Assembly: GCA_040394475.1 (NCBI GenBank)
Contig: JBEBSD010000008.1
Location: 62,001 to 126,000, forward strand
Reading direction: 5' to 3'
Source of the DNA: JBEBSD01 sp040394475
Lineage (GTDB): Bacteria > Bacteroidota > Bacteroidia > Cytophagales > Spirosomataceae
DNA: 64,000 nucleotides
Shown here: positions 27,011 to 35,841 of the stretch, in pieces
Position numbering within the stretch: position 1 is the stretch's first letter
Layout of the letters: each line of letters opens with the position of its first letter
Translations under genes and position numbers: made by a program
The notes under the pieces: model-generated
Seen by the model: only the letters and a program-made list of their open reading frames with translations
Database searches by the model: none
Told to the model about the DNA's origin: nothing

Positions 27011-27601
27011 ATGCGTCCCGAAATAATTCCGCAAGAAGACCCTGTTGCCCGCTTGTGGCCGCGCTATTGCCAGGGAGACAAGGACGCTTTCGGCCAGCTG
27101 GCGGAACATTGCTATAAGCCGCTGCACCATTACGGAACAAAATTCACAGACGACCGCGAATTGATCAAAGACTGCCTCCAGGATCTTTTCCTGGATATAT
27201 GGGAAAAACGCGGGCAGCTTACATCGGTAAACAGTCCCCGGCCGTATCTCTTTCAGGCATTCCGGAACAATCTCCTCCACCGTATCAAACAGGTCTCACG
27301 GTTCTCCGGAATAGGGGCCGAACACGAATTCAGCGCCTTTTCTTCGGAAACGGAATGGATCCGCCGGGAGACAGAAATACAGCTGAATGAGAAGCTGGAG
27401 CGGGTCATGGAAATGCTCCCCAAACGCCAGCGGGAAGCCCTGTACCTTCGTTACTACGAAAACCTGACCTATGACGAAATTGCCGGCGTAATGGGCCTGA
27501 AACGCCAGGCCGTAGCCAACTATCTGCAATATGGGATTCAAAAATTACGTGATTACTGGGAACAAATCGTAATTTCGCTTCTCTTGCTATTGATGTCCTA
27601 G
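27011..27601 (+). CDS. FecI-like ECF sigma-70 factor
   Basis: An open frame extends back to a TTG at 26951, but the ATG at 27011 gives the usual length (196 residues) and lies 58 bases after a near-consensus -7 box (TTACTTTG, 26946-26953). Region 2 is seen in LAEHCYKPLHHYGTKFT and LIKDCLQDLFLDIWEKR. Region 4 is LPKRQREALYLRYYENLTYDEIAGVM. The C-terminus ends hydrophobically (IVISLLLLLMS), like the sigma factor at 13312. It should control the locus that begins with the FecR gene at 27978. Confidence 0.92.
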   Translation: MRPEIIPQEDPVARLWPRYCQGDKDAFGQLAEHCYKPLHHYGTKFTDDRELIKDCLQDLFLDIWEKRGQLTSVNSPRPYLFQAFRNNLLHRIKQVSRFSGIGAEHEFSAFSSETEWIRRETEIQLNEKLERVMEMLPKRQREALYLRYYENLTYDEIAGVMGLKRQAVANYLQYGIQKLRDYWEQIVISLLLLLMS

Positions 27602-27605
27602 CTCC

Positions 27606-27628
27606 ATGGTCTGTGTCCCACAGACCAT
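27606..27628 (+). repeat. TGGTCTGTG hairpin element, copy B
   Basis: This perfect 10-bp stem with TCC loop starts 4 bases after the sigma stop codon. The 31 bases 27601-27631, including the TTTT after the stem, are identical to those in the first locus. The position directly after the stop and the T-run suggest attenuation between sigma and anti-sigma genes. Confidence 0.7.
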
Positions 27629-27654
27629 TTTAGATTATCACCAGCCCACCACCC

Positions 27655-27890
27655 ACCCGCTGCGGCCAACTAACTGCGGTTCACGATCAATCCGGTGGGG
27701 GTACGGGCTGGACTATAAAGTGGTCTGTGGGGACACAGACCACGGGCAAACCCGCTGCGGCCAACTAACTGCGGTTCATCGAAAACCCGGCTGCGATCAA
27801 CTGGCCACAATCCACGATCAATCCGCCACGATCAATCCGGCGGGGGTACGGGCTGGATTATAAAGTGGTCTGTGGGGACACAGACCACGG
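27655..27890. repeat. Tandem repeat with two inverted copies (C, D) of the hairpin element
   Basis: Two units (27655-27745 and 27750-27890) share CCCGCTGCGGCCAACTAACT at their start and GGGGGTACGGGCTGGA near their end. The second unit has about 50 extra bases rich in CACGATCAATCCG. Each ends with TGGTCTGTGGGGACACAGACCA-like hairpins (27721-27742, 27866-27887), which are copies of element A/B in reverse orientation with one extra loop base. No gene is visible in 27602-27977. Confidence 0.75.
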
Positions 27891-27977
27891 ACGGGCAATT
27901 TTCTATAAAAAAAATCCAACCCCATGGGTACTATCATTTCTTACGGCACTCTTCTCTTTAAATGACTATTCTATCGA

Positions 27978-29078
27978 ATGAAAGACGATTTGAAGCCGGA
28001 AGATTTGGTGGAGGACCCCGCATTCCGGGCCTGGGTGTATCACGGGACGGGTGATCCGGACTGGAAAGCCTGGCTGCACAAGCATCCTGATCACCAGCAG
28101 ACCGCGGAACTGGCTCGTACCATTCTGCTTTCTGTAAGAGGCGAGCTTGATCATTTATCCGGTTCCGAAGTGAAAAACAGGGTACAAACCCTACTGGCCG
28201 GACTGAGCACGGAGCAATCGAATCGCCGGCCGCTTTATGATTCCCCGGGCCGTCCGCTCCGAAAATACGGATGGTGGTCGGCCGCAGCCGGAATAGTGCT
28301 TGCAATCGGGTTGGGTACCCTGTTCTATTCCGGGTTCCGTGAAACGCCTCCTGAAAAAGTTTCCGCTTCGGCTCTCCCCGCAGAAACGGCGGATTCTCCT
28401 TACCGGGAAGTGACCAACGAATCTGAGCATCAGAAACTCGTCAACCTGCCTGACGGTAGTTCGGTACTTTTAATGAAGGCCTCCGGCATCCGCTTTCCAA
28501 AACAATTTGCCGCTGATAAACGAGAAGTGAAACTGACCGGTGAAGCCTTTTTTGAAGTCCGGAAAAACCGTGACCATCCCTTCTTCGTCTACGCCGGAGA
28601 AATGGTCACGAGAGTGATCGGCACCAGCTTCACCATCAGCGCCTATGAGACGGACAACGTCGTGAAAGTCCGCGTAAAAACCGGGAAAGTCTCGGTTTCA
28701 GCGATCGAACCATCTGCAACAAACGAGGTTAATGCTGCTGCAGATGAACTGGTACTGGAACCTAATCAGCAAGCTGTACTCTCCCGATCCGATCTGAAAA
28801 TAGCGCTCCTTACTCACAATAAAGCCGCGTCCATCCCGATCGAGACACAAAGCTTTGAATTCAGAAGAACGGCTGTCTCCGACGTATTTGAAACGATAAA
28901 AGCCGCTTACAACGTCACCATCCGATATGACGCAGACCTGCTGAAACACTGCTCAATCACCGCCTCCCTGGGTGACGAACCGCTGATGGAGAAACTCAAC
29001 ATGATCTGCGAAGTCATGGGTGCGACTTACCGGGTAGCCGATGAAATCATTTATATAGATGCAGGAGGATGCAATTAA
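27978..29078 (+). CDS. FecR-family anti-sigma factor
   Basis: The 366-residue protein has a cytoplasmic region and a membrane segment (WWSAAAGIVLAIGLGTLFY, about 97-115). The FecR domain follows (LVNLPDGSSVLLMKASGIRF, VKLTGEAFFEVRKNRDHPFFV, VTRVIGTSFTISAY). A DUF4974/STN-like C-terminus (FEFRRTAVSDVFETIKAAYNV) ends DAGGCN. It should restrain the sigma factor at 27011 and receive the signal of the STN-SusC at 29276. The gap to the sigma gene is 376 bases of repeats, as in the first locus. Confidence 0.93.
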   Translation: MKDDLKPEDLVEDPAFRAWVYHGTGDPDWKAWLHKHPDHQQTAELARTILLSVRGELDHLSGSEVKNRVQTLLAGLSTEQSNRRPLYDSPGRPLRKYGWWSAAAGIVLAIGLGTLFYSGFRETPPEKVSASALPAETADSPYREVTNESEHQKLVNLPDGSSVLLMKASGIRFPKQFAADKREVKLTGEAFFEVRKNRDHPFFVYAGEMVTRVIGTSFTISAYETDNVVKVRVKTGKVSVSAIEPSATNEVNAAADELVLEPNQQAVLSRSDLKIALLTHNKAASIPIETQSFEFRRTAVSDVFETIKAAYNVTIRYDADLLKHCSITASLGDEPLMEKLNMICEVMGATYRVADEIIYIDAGGCN

Positions 29079-29191
29079 TTCCGCGGCCTTCCGAATGTCC
29101 CACTTTTAAACCCCTGATCCCTATGTACTGAAAACTACAACAACAAAAAAGCCGGAAATGCTGGTAACATTCCCGACCCTTATACAAGTAA

Positions 29192-29230
29192 CTCTCCCCG
29201 GTAGTCTGGTAAACTACTCAGGATGGAGAG
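29192..29230 (+). promoter_or_regulatory. Nested hairpin in the susC leader
   Basis: CTCTCC (29192-29197) pairs with GGAGAG (29225-29230) and encloses GTAGT/ACTAC (29201-29217). A further GGAAATG/CATTCC stem lies just upstream. The structure ends 45 bases before susC, at the same relative place as hairpins in the first locus. Confidence 0.4.
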
Positions 29231-29275
29231 GAGCGGTTAGCAACTTCTGGAAAATCACCTAACCTTGACAAATTT

Positions 29276-32200
29276 ATGCAAAAAAAACAAAAGACTCATG
29301 ATGCTCTTCTTGCTGTTATGAGAATCACATTCCAACAAATCGTAATGGCGGCGCTGTTTGTCAGCCTGTCCCATGCCAGCGACCTGCACGCCCAGGAGCT
29401 GTTAAACCGGCGTGTCACGCTCTCCGTGACGCATGCAAACGTGGAAACTGTCCTCGACATGATTGCCAGGCAGACCCACGCCCGCTTCGTATATAGTCAT
29501 GAGGTCATCCGGGCAGGACGTCCGGTATCCATCACCGTAAAGGAGAGCCGCCTGGAACAGGTGCTGGAAACCCTGCTTCAACCCCTGGGGGTTAACTACA
29601 CGGTGACCACACGGGGGACGATATTGCTTAAAAGGACGAGCGGAGAAGCGCATTCTTTGGAAATTCCTGACGCCACCCCGTTAGTACCGGTTGACCGTAC
29701 CCTTACGGGAAAAGTAACGGATGAAAAGGGGGAGCCTTTGCCGGGAGTAAGTATTGTTATCAAAGGAACACAGAAAGGGACCGTCGCCGATTTTAATGGA
29801 AATTATAACCTGCAGCTTCCTGACGGACAGCAAATCGTTGTATTTTCGTTTGTGGGTTATTTATCGGAGGAACTGACCCTCACACCGGACCGGACCAGGC
29901 TTGATATCGCCTTAAAAGTAGACGAAAAAGCGCTTGAAGAAGTGGTTGTAGTGGGGTACGGAACGCAGAAAAAGGCAAGTCTTACAGGCGCTGTCGCCAA
30001 CATAAACACGGATAAACTTCCCACAAGCTCGGCCCTTAGAGTAGATCAGATGCTTCAGGGTCAGGCATCCGGAGTACTGGTTACGTCGTCAACCGGAGCG
30101 CCGGGCGCAGCGGCAACAATCCGTATTCGTGGAAACAACTCCATCACTGCCGGCAGCGAACCGCTCTTCGTCGTCGACGGGATTATTGGGGGAGGCAATC
30201 TGAACACACTCAATCCCGAAGATATCGCCTCCATTGATATCCTGAAAGACGTTTCTTCTACCGGCATCTATGGTTCCAGAGGTTCCAACGGAGTGATTTT
30301 GATTACAACAAAACGCGGAAGCGAAGGAAAGAGTACCGTAAACTTCAGTATGCAGTACGGACTGCAAAAAATACCGAGACTCATTGAAATGCTCAACGGC
30401 ATGGAATACGCGCATTTACTCAATGAGACCGTTGTAGCTCAGGGACGTCCTCCTATCTTTGACGATCCGGATTCCTTCGGAGAGGGGACCAACTGGCAGA
30501 AAGAAATTACACGTACAGCCCCCCTTAAAAGTGCAAATCTGTCTTTTAGCGGCGGTAACAAAGTGAGATATTACATCTCGGGAAACTATTTCGATCAGCA
30601 AGGAATCATCCTTAACTCTGGTATCAAGCGCTATCAATTCAGAGTTAATCTGGACAACAACCTTTCCGATAAGCTGCGGATTGGGACCTCAATCAACCTG
30701 GGACATTCCAATACGAACAACAACACTACTCAGTTAGCCGGTTTGGCGGGATCCGCACTGGCAACACCTCCCGTTATTCCAGTCTTTAACGAACGTGGAG
30801 AATATGCCTTTCGGAATCCCCATCCCGATGCGGCAGCCGACTTCAATAATCCCGTTGCCGCTGCCCTCGTCCCCACCAACTATTCTAAAGCGAACACGCT
30901 ACTGGCCAACTTCTTTGTTGAATATGAACCTGTTAGCGGTCTGAAACTCAAATCCTCTTTTGGAACTGACGTTTCTTTCAACAAAAGCTACAGCTATACC
31001 CCGGGAAGTTTGCCCGCACAAAGATGGGCGGGTAACGGCGGACAGGCGAGCTTGTCCCAGACACAAGGATTTACCTGGCAAAATGAAAATACGGCCAGTT
31101 ATTTCCGGAGGCTCAATGAAAATCACGAGTTCGACATCCTGGGTGGTGTAACCTATCAGCAAGGGACCTCTGAGAACATGTCGGCCGGCGCAAGAAATTT
31201 TGCGACCGATGCCAATACCTTCCATAACCTGAGCACTGGTGATCCGTCTACGCGTACTATCAGCTCTGCCTATTCATCCTGGAATATGTTATCGCTATTG
31301 GGCCGCCTCAACTACACGTTTAAAAATCGCTATCTTCTGACGCTTGTAAGTCGCTATGACGGTTCCTCTCGTTTGGGGAACAACAACAAATTCGCGTTTT
31401 TCCCGTCAGCTGCCCTTGCCTGGATTGTGTCGGAAGAAGATTTTCTGAAGAGCCAGAACCTGCTTTCCTTTATGAAAGTACGGACCAGTTTTGGCAAATC
31501 CGGGAATCAGGCAGTTGATATTTACCAGACCCTTTCGACCTATGCAACAACACCCTTCATCGCATCTGACAACCCGGCAATAGCGTTAATCCCTTCCCGG
31601 CTGGAAAACCGGAATCTTCGCTGGGAAACGTTAACACAATTTGACGCCGGCCTGGAATTCGGAATTCTCAACAACCGGATTAAGGTGGAAGCTGACTTCT
31701 ATCATTCACTGACCCGCGATCTGTTGTTAAATGCGGAGATTCCGTCGCAGACAGGGTTCAGCTCCATGCTGCAAAACATCGGGAAAGTCTCCAATACGGG
31801 TTTCGAACTGACGATCCATACAATCAATTTAAAAAAGAAACATTTCGAATGGGAAACCAATTTTAACATTGCTACCAACCGCAATGAAGTTATCCACCTT
31901 GGAGATAAGTCAGAAATAATTACGCATATCTACAATTATGGACAGCAACCAGCCGGAATTCTGCGGGTAGGTCATCCCATCGGTTCTTTCTTCGGAGCAA
32001 CTACCGAAGGTTTGTGGCGATCTCAGGAAGAAATCGACCGTATTGGAACCATGCCTTCAGCCTGGCCCGGCATGAGAAGATATAAGGATCTCAACGGTAA
32101 CGGACTATTTGAAGACGGAATCGATTATGCAATTCTGGGTAATGGAAATCCTAAATTTTTCGGGGGACTGGGCAACACCATTCGCTATAAAGGATTCGAT

Positions 32201-32653
32201 ATCTACCTGTTTTTCCAGGGAACTTACGGCAACAAACTATTCAACGGCTGGGCCGCTTATAACGGCAGTTCTAATCCGGTAGCAAACCAGTTTAAAGACG
32301 CGCAGGACCGCTGGACCCCGGATAACCCCGATTCCACTATTCCCAGGGCCGGGGGGAATAACCAACCTGAAGAAAGAACACCAAGTGACGTATGGATATT
32401 TGACGGATCACACTTGCGGCTGAGAACATTCAGCCTGCAATATGCCATCCCTCTTAAAAACGCGAGCCAATCCGCAATCAAACGCCTGACGGTTAATCTT
32501 ACGGGAAACAATCTATGGCTGCTTTCTTCTTACAAGAAAGGCTATGACCCGGAAGTCAATACTTTTGGAAGCAATTCCATGTTAAGAGGATATGATTATG
32601 CAGCTTATCCAAACAACCGGAGTTTTACCATCGGGGTCAATATGGGATTGTGA
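29276..32653 (+). CDS. SusC-family TonB-dependent transducer with STN domain
   Basis: The 1125-residue protein has a signal region (VMAALFVSLSHASDLHAQ). An STN domain follows (VETVLDMIARQTHARFVYS, LEQVLETLLQPLGVNYTV), then a carboxypeptidase-like domain (GKVTDEKGEPLPGVSIVIKG), the plug (LEEVVVVGYGTQKKASLTGAV), the SusC signature (STGIYGSRGSNGVILITTKRG) and a barrel ending FTIGVNMGL. It imports a ligand across the outer membrane and signals to FecR. The locus it belongs to encodes three phosphoesterase-like proteins, so a phosphorylated or phospholipid-derived ligand is plausible (inference). Confidence 0.96.
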   Translation: MQKKQKTHDALLAVMRITFQQIVMAALFVSLSHASDLHAQELLNRRVTLSVTHANVETVLDMIARQTHARFVYSHEVIRAGRPVSITVKESRLEQVLETLLQPLGVNYTVTTRGTILLKRTSGEAHSLEIPDATPLVPVDRTLTGKVTDEKGEPLPGVSIVIKGTQKGTVADFNGNYNLQLPDGQQIVVFSFVGYLSEELTLTPDRTRLDIALKVDEKALEEVVVVGYGTQKKASLTGAVANINTDKLPTSSALRVDQMLQGQASGVLVTSSTGAPGAAATIRIRGNNSITAGSEPLFVVDGIIGGGNLNTLNPEDIASIDILKDVSSTGIYGSRGSNGVILITTKRGSEGKSTVNFSMQYGLQKIPRLIEMLNGMEYAHLLNETVVAQGRPPIFDDPDSFGEGTNWQKEITRTAPLKSANLSFSGGNKVRYYISGNYFDQQGIILNSGIKRYQFRVNLDNNLSDKLRIGTSINLGHSNTNNNTTQLAGLAGSALATPPVIPVFNERGEYAFRNPHPDAAADFNNPVAAALVPTNYSKANTLLANFFVEYEPVSGLKLKSSFGTDVSFNKSYSYTPGSLPAQRWAGNGGQASLSQTQGFTWQNENTASYFRRLNENHEFDILGGVTYQQGTSENMSAGARNFATDANTFHNLSTGDPSTRTISSAYSSWNMLSLLGRLNYTFKNRYLLTLVSRYDGSSRLGNNNKFAFFPSAALAWIVSEEDFLKSQNLLSFMKVRTSFGKSGNQAVDIYQTLSTYATTPFIASDNPAIALIPSRLENRNLRWETLTQFDAGLEFGILNNRIKVEADFYHSLTRDLLLNAEIPSQTGFSSMLQNIGKVSNTGFELTIHTINLKKKHFEWETNFNIATNRNEVIHLGDKSEIITHIYNYGQQPAGILRVGHPIGSFFGATTEGLWRSQEEIDRIGTMPSAWPGMRRYKDLNGNGLFEDGIDYAILGNGNPKFFGGLGNTIRYKGFDIYLFFQGTYGNKLFNGWAAYNGSSNPVANQFKDAQDRWTPDNPDSTIPRAGGNNQPEERTPSDVWIFDGSHLRLRTFSLQYAIPLKNASQSAIKRLTVNLTGNNLWLLSSYKKGYDPEVNTFGSNSMLRGYDYAAYPNNRSFTIGVNMGL

Positions 32654-32681
32654 GTGTATTCAACTAAACCAGATCATAACA

Positions 32682-34109
32682 ATGAAAAATATATTAATCC
32701 GATTTGCGTGCCTCCTGTTGACAGGGATTACGACTTCCTGTGAAAGCATTTTGCAGGAAAAACCTCATTCTCTTATTGTACCGACCGAATTCTTCAACTC
32801 CGAAGACGAGATCCGGCAAGCGTTGAACGGCGTGTATTCCTACCTGAGCACCACTAACCTCTACCGCCAGGAAATGACTAACCTCGGGGATGTAGTGACA
32901 GACATGGCGGTATCGCGGGACGACCTCCAATTGCAATATTCTTACCGTGAGCATGGGCCCGCCGACAAGGACCTGGTCGCTTATTGGGCGAATCTTTATG
33001 CCGCTGTCAATACCGCTAATACGGCGATACGCGGCATCAGCAGCTCTACGGTAAGACAGGAAATAAAAGATCCCTCGTTAGCGGAAGCAAGGTTTCTCAG
33101 AGGACTTTACTACTTTATCCTTACCAACTTCTGGGGTGATGTACCTTTCTGGGACGAAGAATTGGTGGATTTTCAGGTAATAGCGCAATTGCCCCGAACG
33201 CCAGTAAAAGAGGTGTACGCCAAAATTATTGAGGATCTCATTTTTGCGGAGAATAATTTACCGGTCAGTTATTCAATTGGCGTAAAAAACAGGGCGACCA
33301 AAGGTAGTGCGCAAGCCCTTCTGGCGAGAGTTTATCTCTTTGATCAGAACTGGGAGAATGCGGTGGGAGCCGCGCAGCGATTGATTGACTCCGGCACCTA
33401 TCAATTGTCCGCTAACTACGGAGATGTCTTTTTGGAAAGCAACGAGCGGTCCAACAAAGAAATCATATTTACTACCGAGTTTAAAAGATTAGTATTAGGA
33501 ACGGGCAGGATAGGACAATACTCTCCCCGGTTTGACCGGGAAGGAGTAGCCGATTTTACCGGATGGGGATCTTTTGTTCCTTCCAAGCTGCTCATCAGCT
33601 ACCTCGATGACAATGATTTGCGCAAGCCGCAGCTTATTATGACTGAGTGGAAAGGTCAGCAATTCAGCAGGACCTACTGGGGCAGTAAATTTCATGACAT
33701 CGGGGTGGCTGCCGGGCAAAGTGGGAAAGATTTTATCATACTACGGTACGCAGAAGCCTTGCTGTCATTGGCAGAAGCAGAAAATGAACTGAACGGCCCT
33801 ACCACGTTAGCGTATGATGCCATTAACCAGGTACGAGCGAGAGCTGGTTTACCCTTACTTTCCGGTTTATCGAAAGACACCTTCAGAGAGGCACTTATGA
33901 AAGAACGCGGCATTGAGCTCGTCGGAGAAGGCTTTAGAAGATGGGACCTGAACCGTTGGGGAATACTAGTCAACGCTGTCCGGACTGTTGATACAGAAGA
34001 CAACCCTTGGGCAGCGGAGAATGTAAAGGATTTCCATCAGCTATGCCGGATCCCTGCAGCAGAGCTGCTAAAGAATCCGAACCTGACCCAAAACCCGGGT
34101 TACGAATAA
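32682..34109 (+). CDS. SusD/RagB-family nutrient-binding lipoprotein
   Basis: The frame is open from an ATG at 32592 inside the susC gene. The ATG at 32682 gives a proper lipoprotein signal (MKNILIRFACLLLTGITTSC), 475 residues and a 28-base gap from susC, so it is preferred. Core segments are LAEARFLRGLYYFILTNFWGD, ALLSLAEAENELNGPTTLAYD and LMKERGIELVGEGFRRWDLNRWG. The tail CRIPAAELLKNPNLTQNPGYE is typical of SusD. It works as the surface lid of the SusC just upstream. Confidence 0.95.
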   Translation: MKNILIRFACLLLTGITTSCESILQEKPHSLIVPTEFFNSEDEIRQALNGVYSYLSTTNLYRQEMTNLGDVVTDMAVSRDDLQLQYSYREHGPADKDLVAYWANLYAAVNTANTAIRGISSSTVRQEIKDPSLAEARFLRGLYYFILTNFWGDVPFWDEELVDFQVIAQLPRTPVKEVYAKIIEDLIFAENNLPVSYSIGVKNRATKGSAQALLARVYLFDQNWENAVGAAQRLIDSGTYQLSANYGDVFLESNERSNKEIIFTTEFKRLVLGTGRIGQYSPRFDREGVADFTGWGSFVPSKLLISYLDDNDLRKPQLIMTEWKGQQFSRTYWGSKFHDIGVAAGQSGKDFIILRYAEALLSLAEAENELNGPTTLAYDAINQVRARAGLPLLSGLSKDTFREALMKERGIELVGEGFRRWDLNRWGILVNAVRTVDTEDNPWAAENVKDFHQLCRIPAAELLKNPNLTQNPGYE

Positions 34110-34151
34110 AATGCACCGGCATTCCAAAAAAGAGTTGACAAGATAAAAGCA

Positions 34152-35822
34152 ATGCGCCCATTACTCCCCACAATCGTCTTATTGTTCACTATACCCTTTG
34201 CAGCATCTGCCTGGGGACCGGGTCATGACGACATTCAAAAGGCGATACTGGACCGGTTGCCGGCGTCCTTGACACAGGGACTGGACCCGACCTACATCGA
34301 CGCGCTCATCAGGCAGTACAGTCATTATCCGGATAGCTTCGAACCCTTTGATACCTCCCTGATAGGAACTGCCTCCTTGCAACGATTGGCCGGTCACAAC
34401 ATCACCAAACGCTATGATCTTCACCACGATCGTAACCGGGCGGTTGCCTTTCTGGAACTTGTGCACGCGATACGGGAAAACGATAACAAAAGGGCCAATT
34501 TCTGGATCGCGTGCCTGGCCCATTCAGCCGCTGATATGGCGGCGATCAACCATGATCCGATGACACATGTCGTGTATTATTTGTGGGGAAAAGAAAAGCA
34601 GGTTATCAAAACACCCAAAGGAGGTTTTCCGGGCTATCTGGATATTCACGATGTGGCGTCAGCTCCTCTCGGGCAGCGTATCTTCGGGGAACGTATTGAA
34701 GCTTTGCGGGTAAAGGATTCGGGTAAGGGTCTTTCACAGGTACTGGCTGAAGTAATGTTTTACGGTCACGAAGGAGCTCATTTTCTGGCAACGCGCGGTT
34801 TTGGCATTCTGGAAACGGCAACCGCCTATTCCGACAGCAGGAATGACGCCCTGCTGCCGGAATTGTTCAGCAGCATGTCTGATCTGGGCGCATGGGCTGT
34901 GGTAAGAATATTGCGGGATGTGGAAGCAGCCGTGAGAATTGCCGGAAGTACTGTTTCCTTGGAAGTTTCTTCCGAAGCAGCCGACTTATACAAGCAAAAA
35001 GTAGACAGGCATCTCCGTGATCGCACGCTGGACGACGGAATGTACGCCTCTATTCATACCTTTCAGGCAAAACAGCAGGAAAAGGCGATCGGCATCCTGG
35101 CGGAACCGTCCTGGCGGATGAACGATGGCCTGCTGGGCTTCACAGAGCGGGTATTGTCCTTTCAGATCGCCAATACACTCCGCGGCAACAGCATGTCCTT
35201 TCGCCTTTTTAACGTGGTTACCGTTCTGACTGAGGGGTTTCCAGATCCGAAGACAACACCGGTTATGATTCTGCCTATCCGTCAAGCTGACAAGTCTTAC
35301 CATTGGATGAATCTCCGGGAGCTGGCTGCCCCTCTTAAAGCCTATCTGGCTTCCGGGGGTAAGATCATCTGGATCGGCGGAGATCCTCCCTCAGAAGAAG
35401 TGCTGCCTCAATTAGCCCGATCTATGATTCAATCGGGCGAGAAAGAATGGCCACTGCCCGAAATGGATAAGACGGCACTGGTTCTTCACAACACCTCAGA
35501 GACATGGGCGCTTACCGGTGAGTTGAAGCCCAAGGTAGGCTGGCAAACAATCAGCTGTCCCTACATTTTTGAGAAAGAGAAAATGAAGCAGTACAAAGCC
35601 GCGCCGTTTCTCTCGTTAGAGAGTTATTCCGGAAATACGACCACTATCGGCGCAATGTGGCCGTTGGAGAACCACTCATTTATTTTTCTGCCCGGTTACG
35701 CGTTGATTCCTTTCCTATGGACATCCGAAGCGGCGCTCCCCGTACCCATGCGCGATGCATCGCTTGATGAAGCGGGTACCCGGATACTGAAGCTCGCTTT
35801 GAACCATTTATCAGTCGATTAA
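34152..35822 (+). CDS. Secreted zinc phospholipase C / S1-P1 nuclease-like protein
   Basis: The signal peptide ends AASA, so the mature protein begins with Trp21 (WGPGHDDIQKAIL). An N-terminal Trp as zinc ligand is the hallmark of the phospholipase C/P1 nuclease superfamily. Other candidate ligands are His25, Asp61 (YPDSF), one or both of His91/His92, then His124-x3-Asp128-x5-His134 (AHSAADMAAINHD), whose spacing matches the family. His206 and His210 (GHEGAH) could complete the cluster. Residues ~365-556 form an extra alpha/beta domain (PLKAYLASGGKIIWIGGDPP) of unknown role. The gene begins 42 bases after susD. The substrate may be a phospholipid head group or another phosphodiester. Confidence 0.7.
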   Translation: MRPLLPTIVLLFTIPFAASAWGPGHDDIQKAILDRLPASLTQGLDPTYIDALIRQYSHYPDSFEPFDTSLIGTASLQRLAGHNITKRYDLHHDRNRAVAFLELVHAIRENDNKRANFWIACLAHSAADMAAINHDPMTHVVYYLWGKEKQVIKTPKGGFPGYLDIHDVASAPLGQRIFGERIEALRVKDSGKGLSQVLAEVMFYGHEGAHFLATRGFGILETATAYSDSRNDALLPELFSSMSDLGAWAVVRILRDVEAAVRIAGSTVSLEVSSEAADLYKQKVDRHLRDRTLDDGMYASIHTFQAKQQEKAIGILAEPSWRMNDGLLGFTERVLSFQIANTLRGNSMSFRLFNVVTVLTEGFPDPKTTPVMILPIRQADKSYHWMNLRELAAPLKAYLASGGKIIWIGGDPPSEEVLPQLARSMIQSGEKEWPLPEMDKTALVLHNTSETWALTGELKPKVGWQTISCPYIFEKEKMKQYKAAPFLSLESYSGNTTTIGAMWPLENHSFIFLPGYALIPFLWTSEAALPVPMRDASLDEAGTRILKLALNHLSVD

Positions 35823-35841
35823 AACGAATCTCCGAAAAAAC

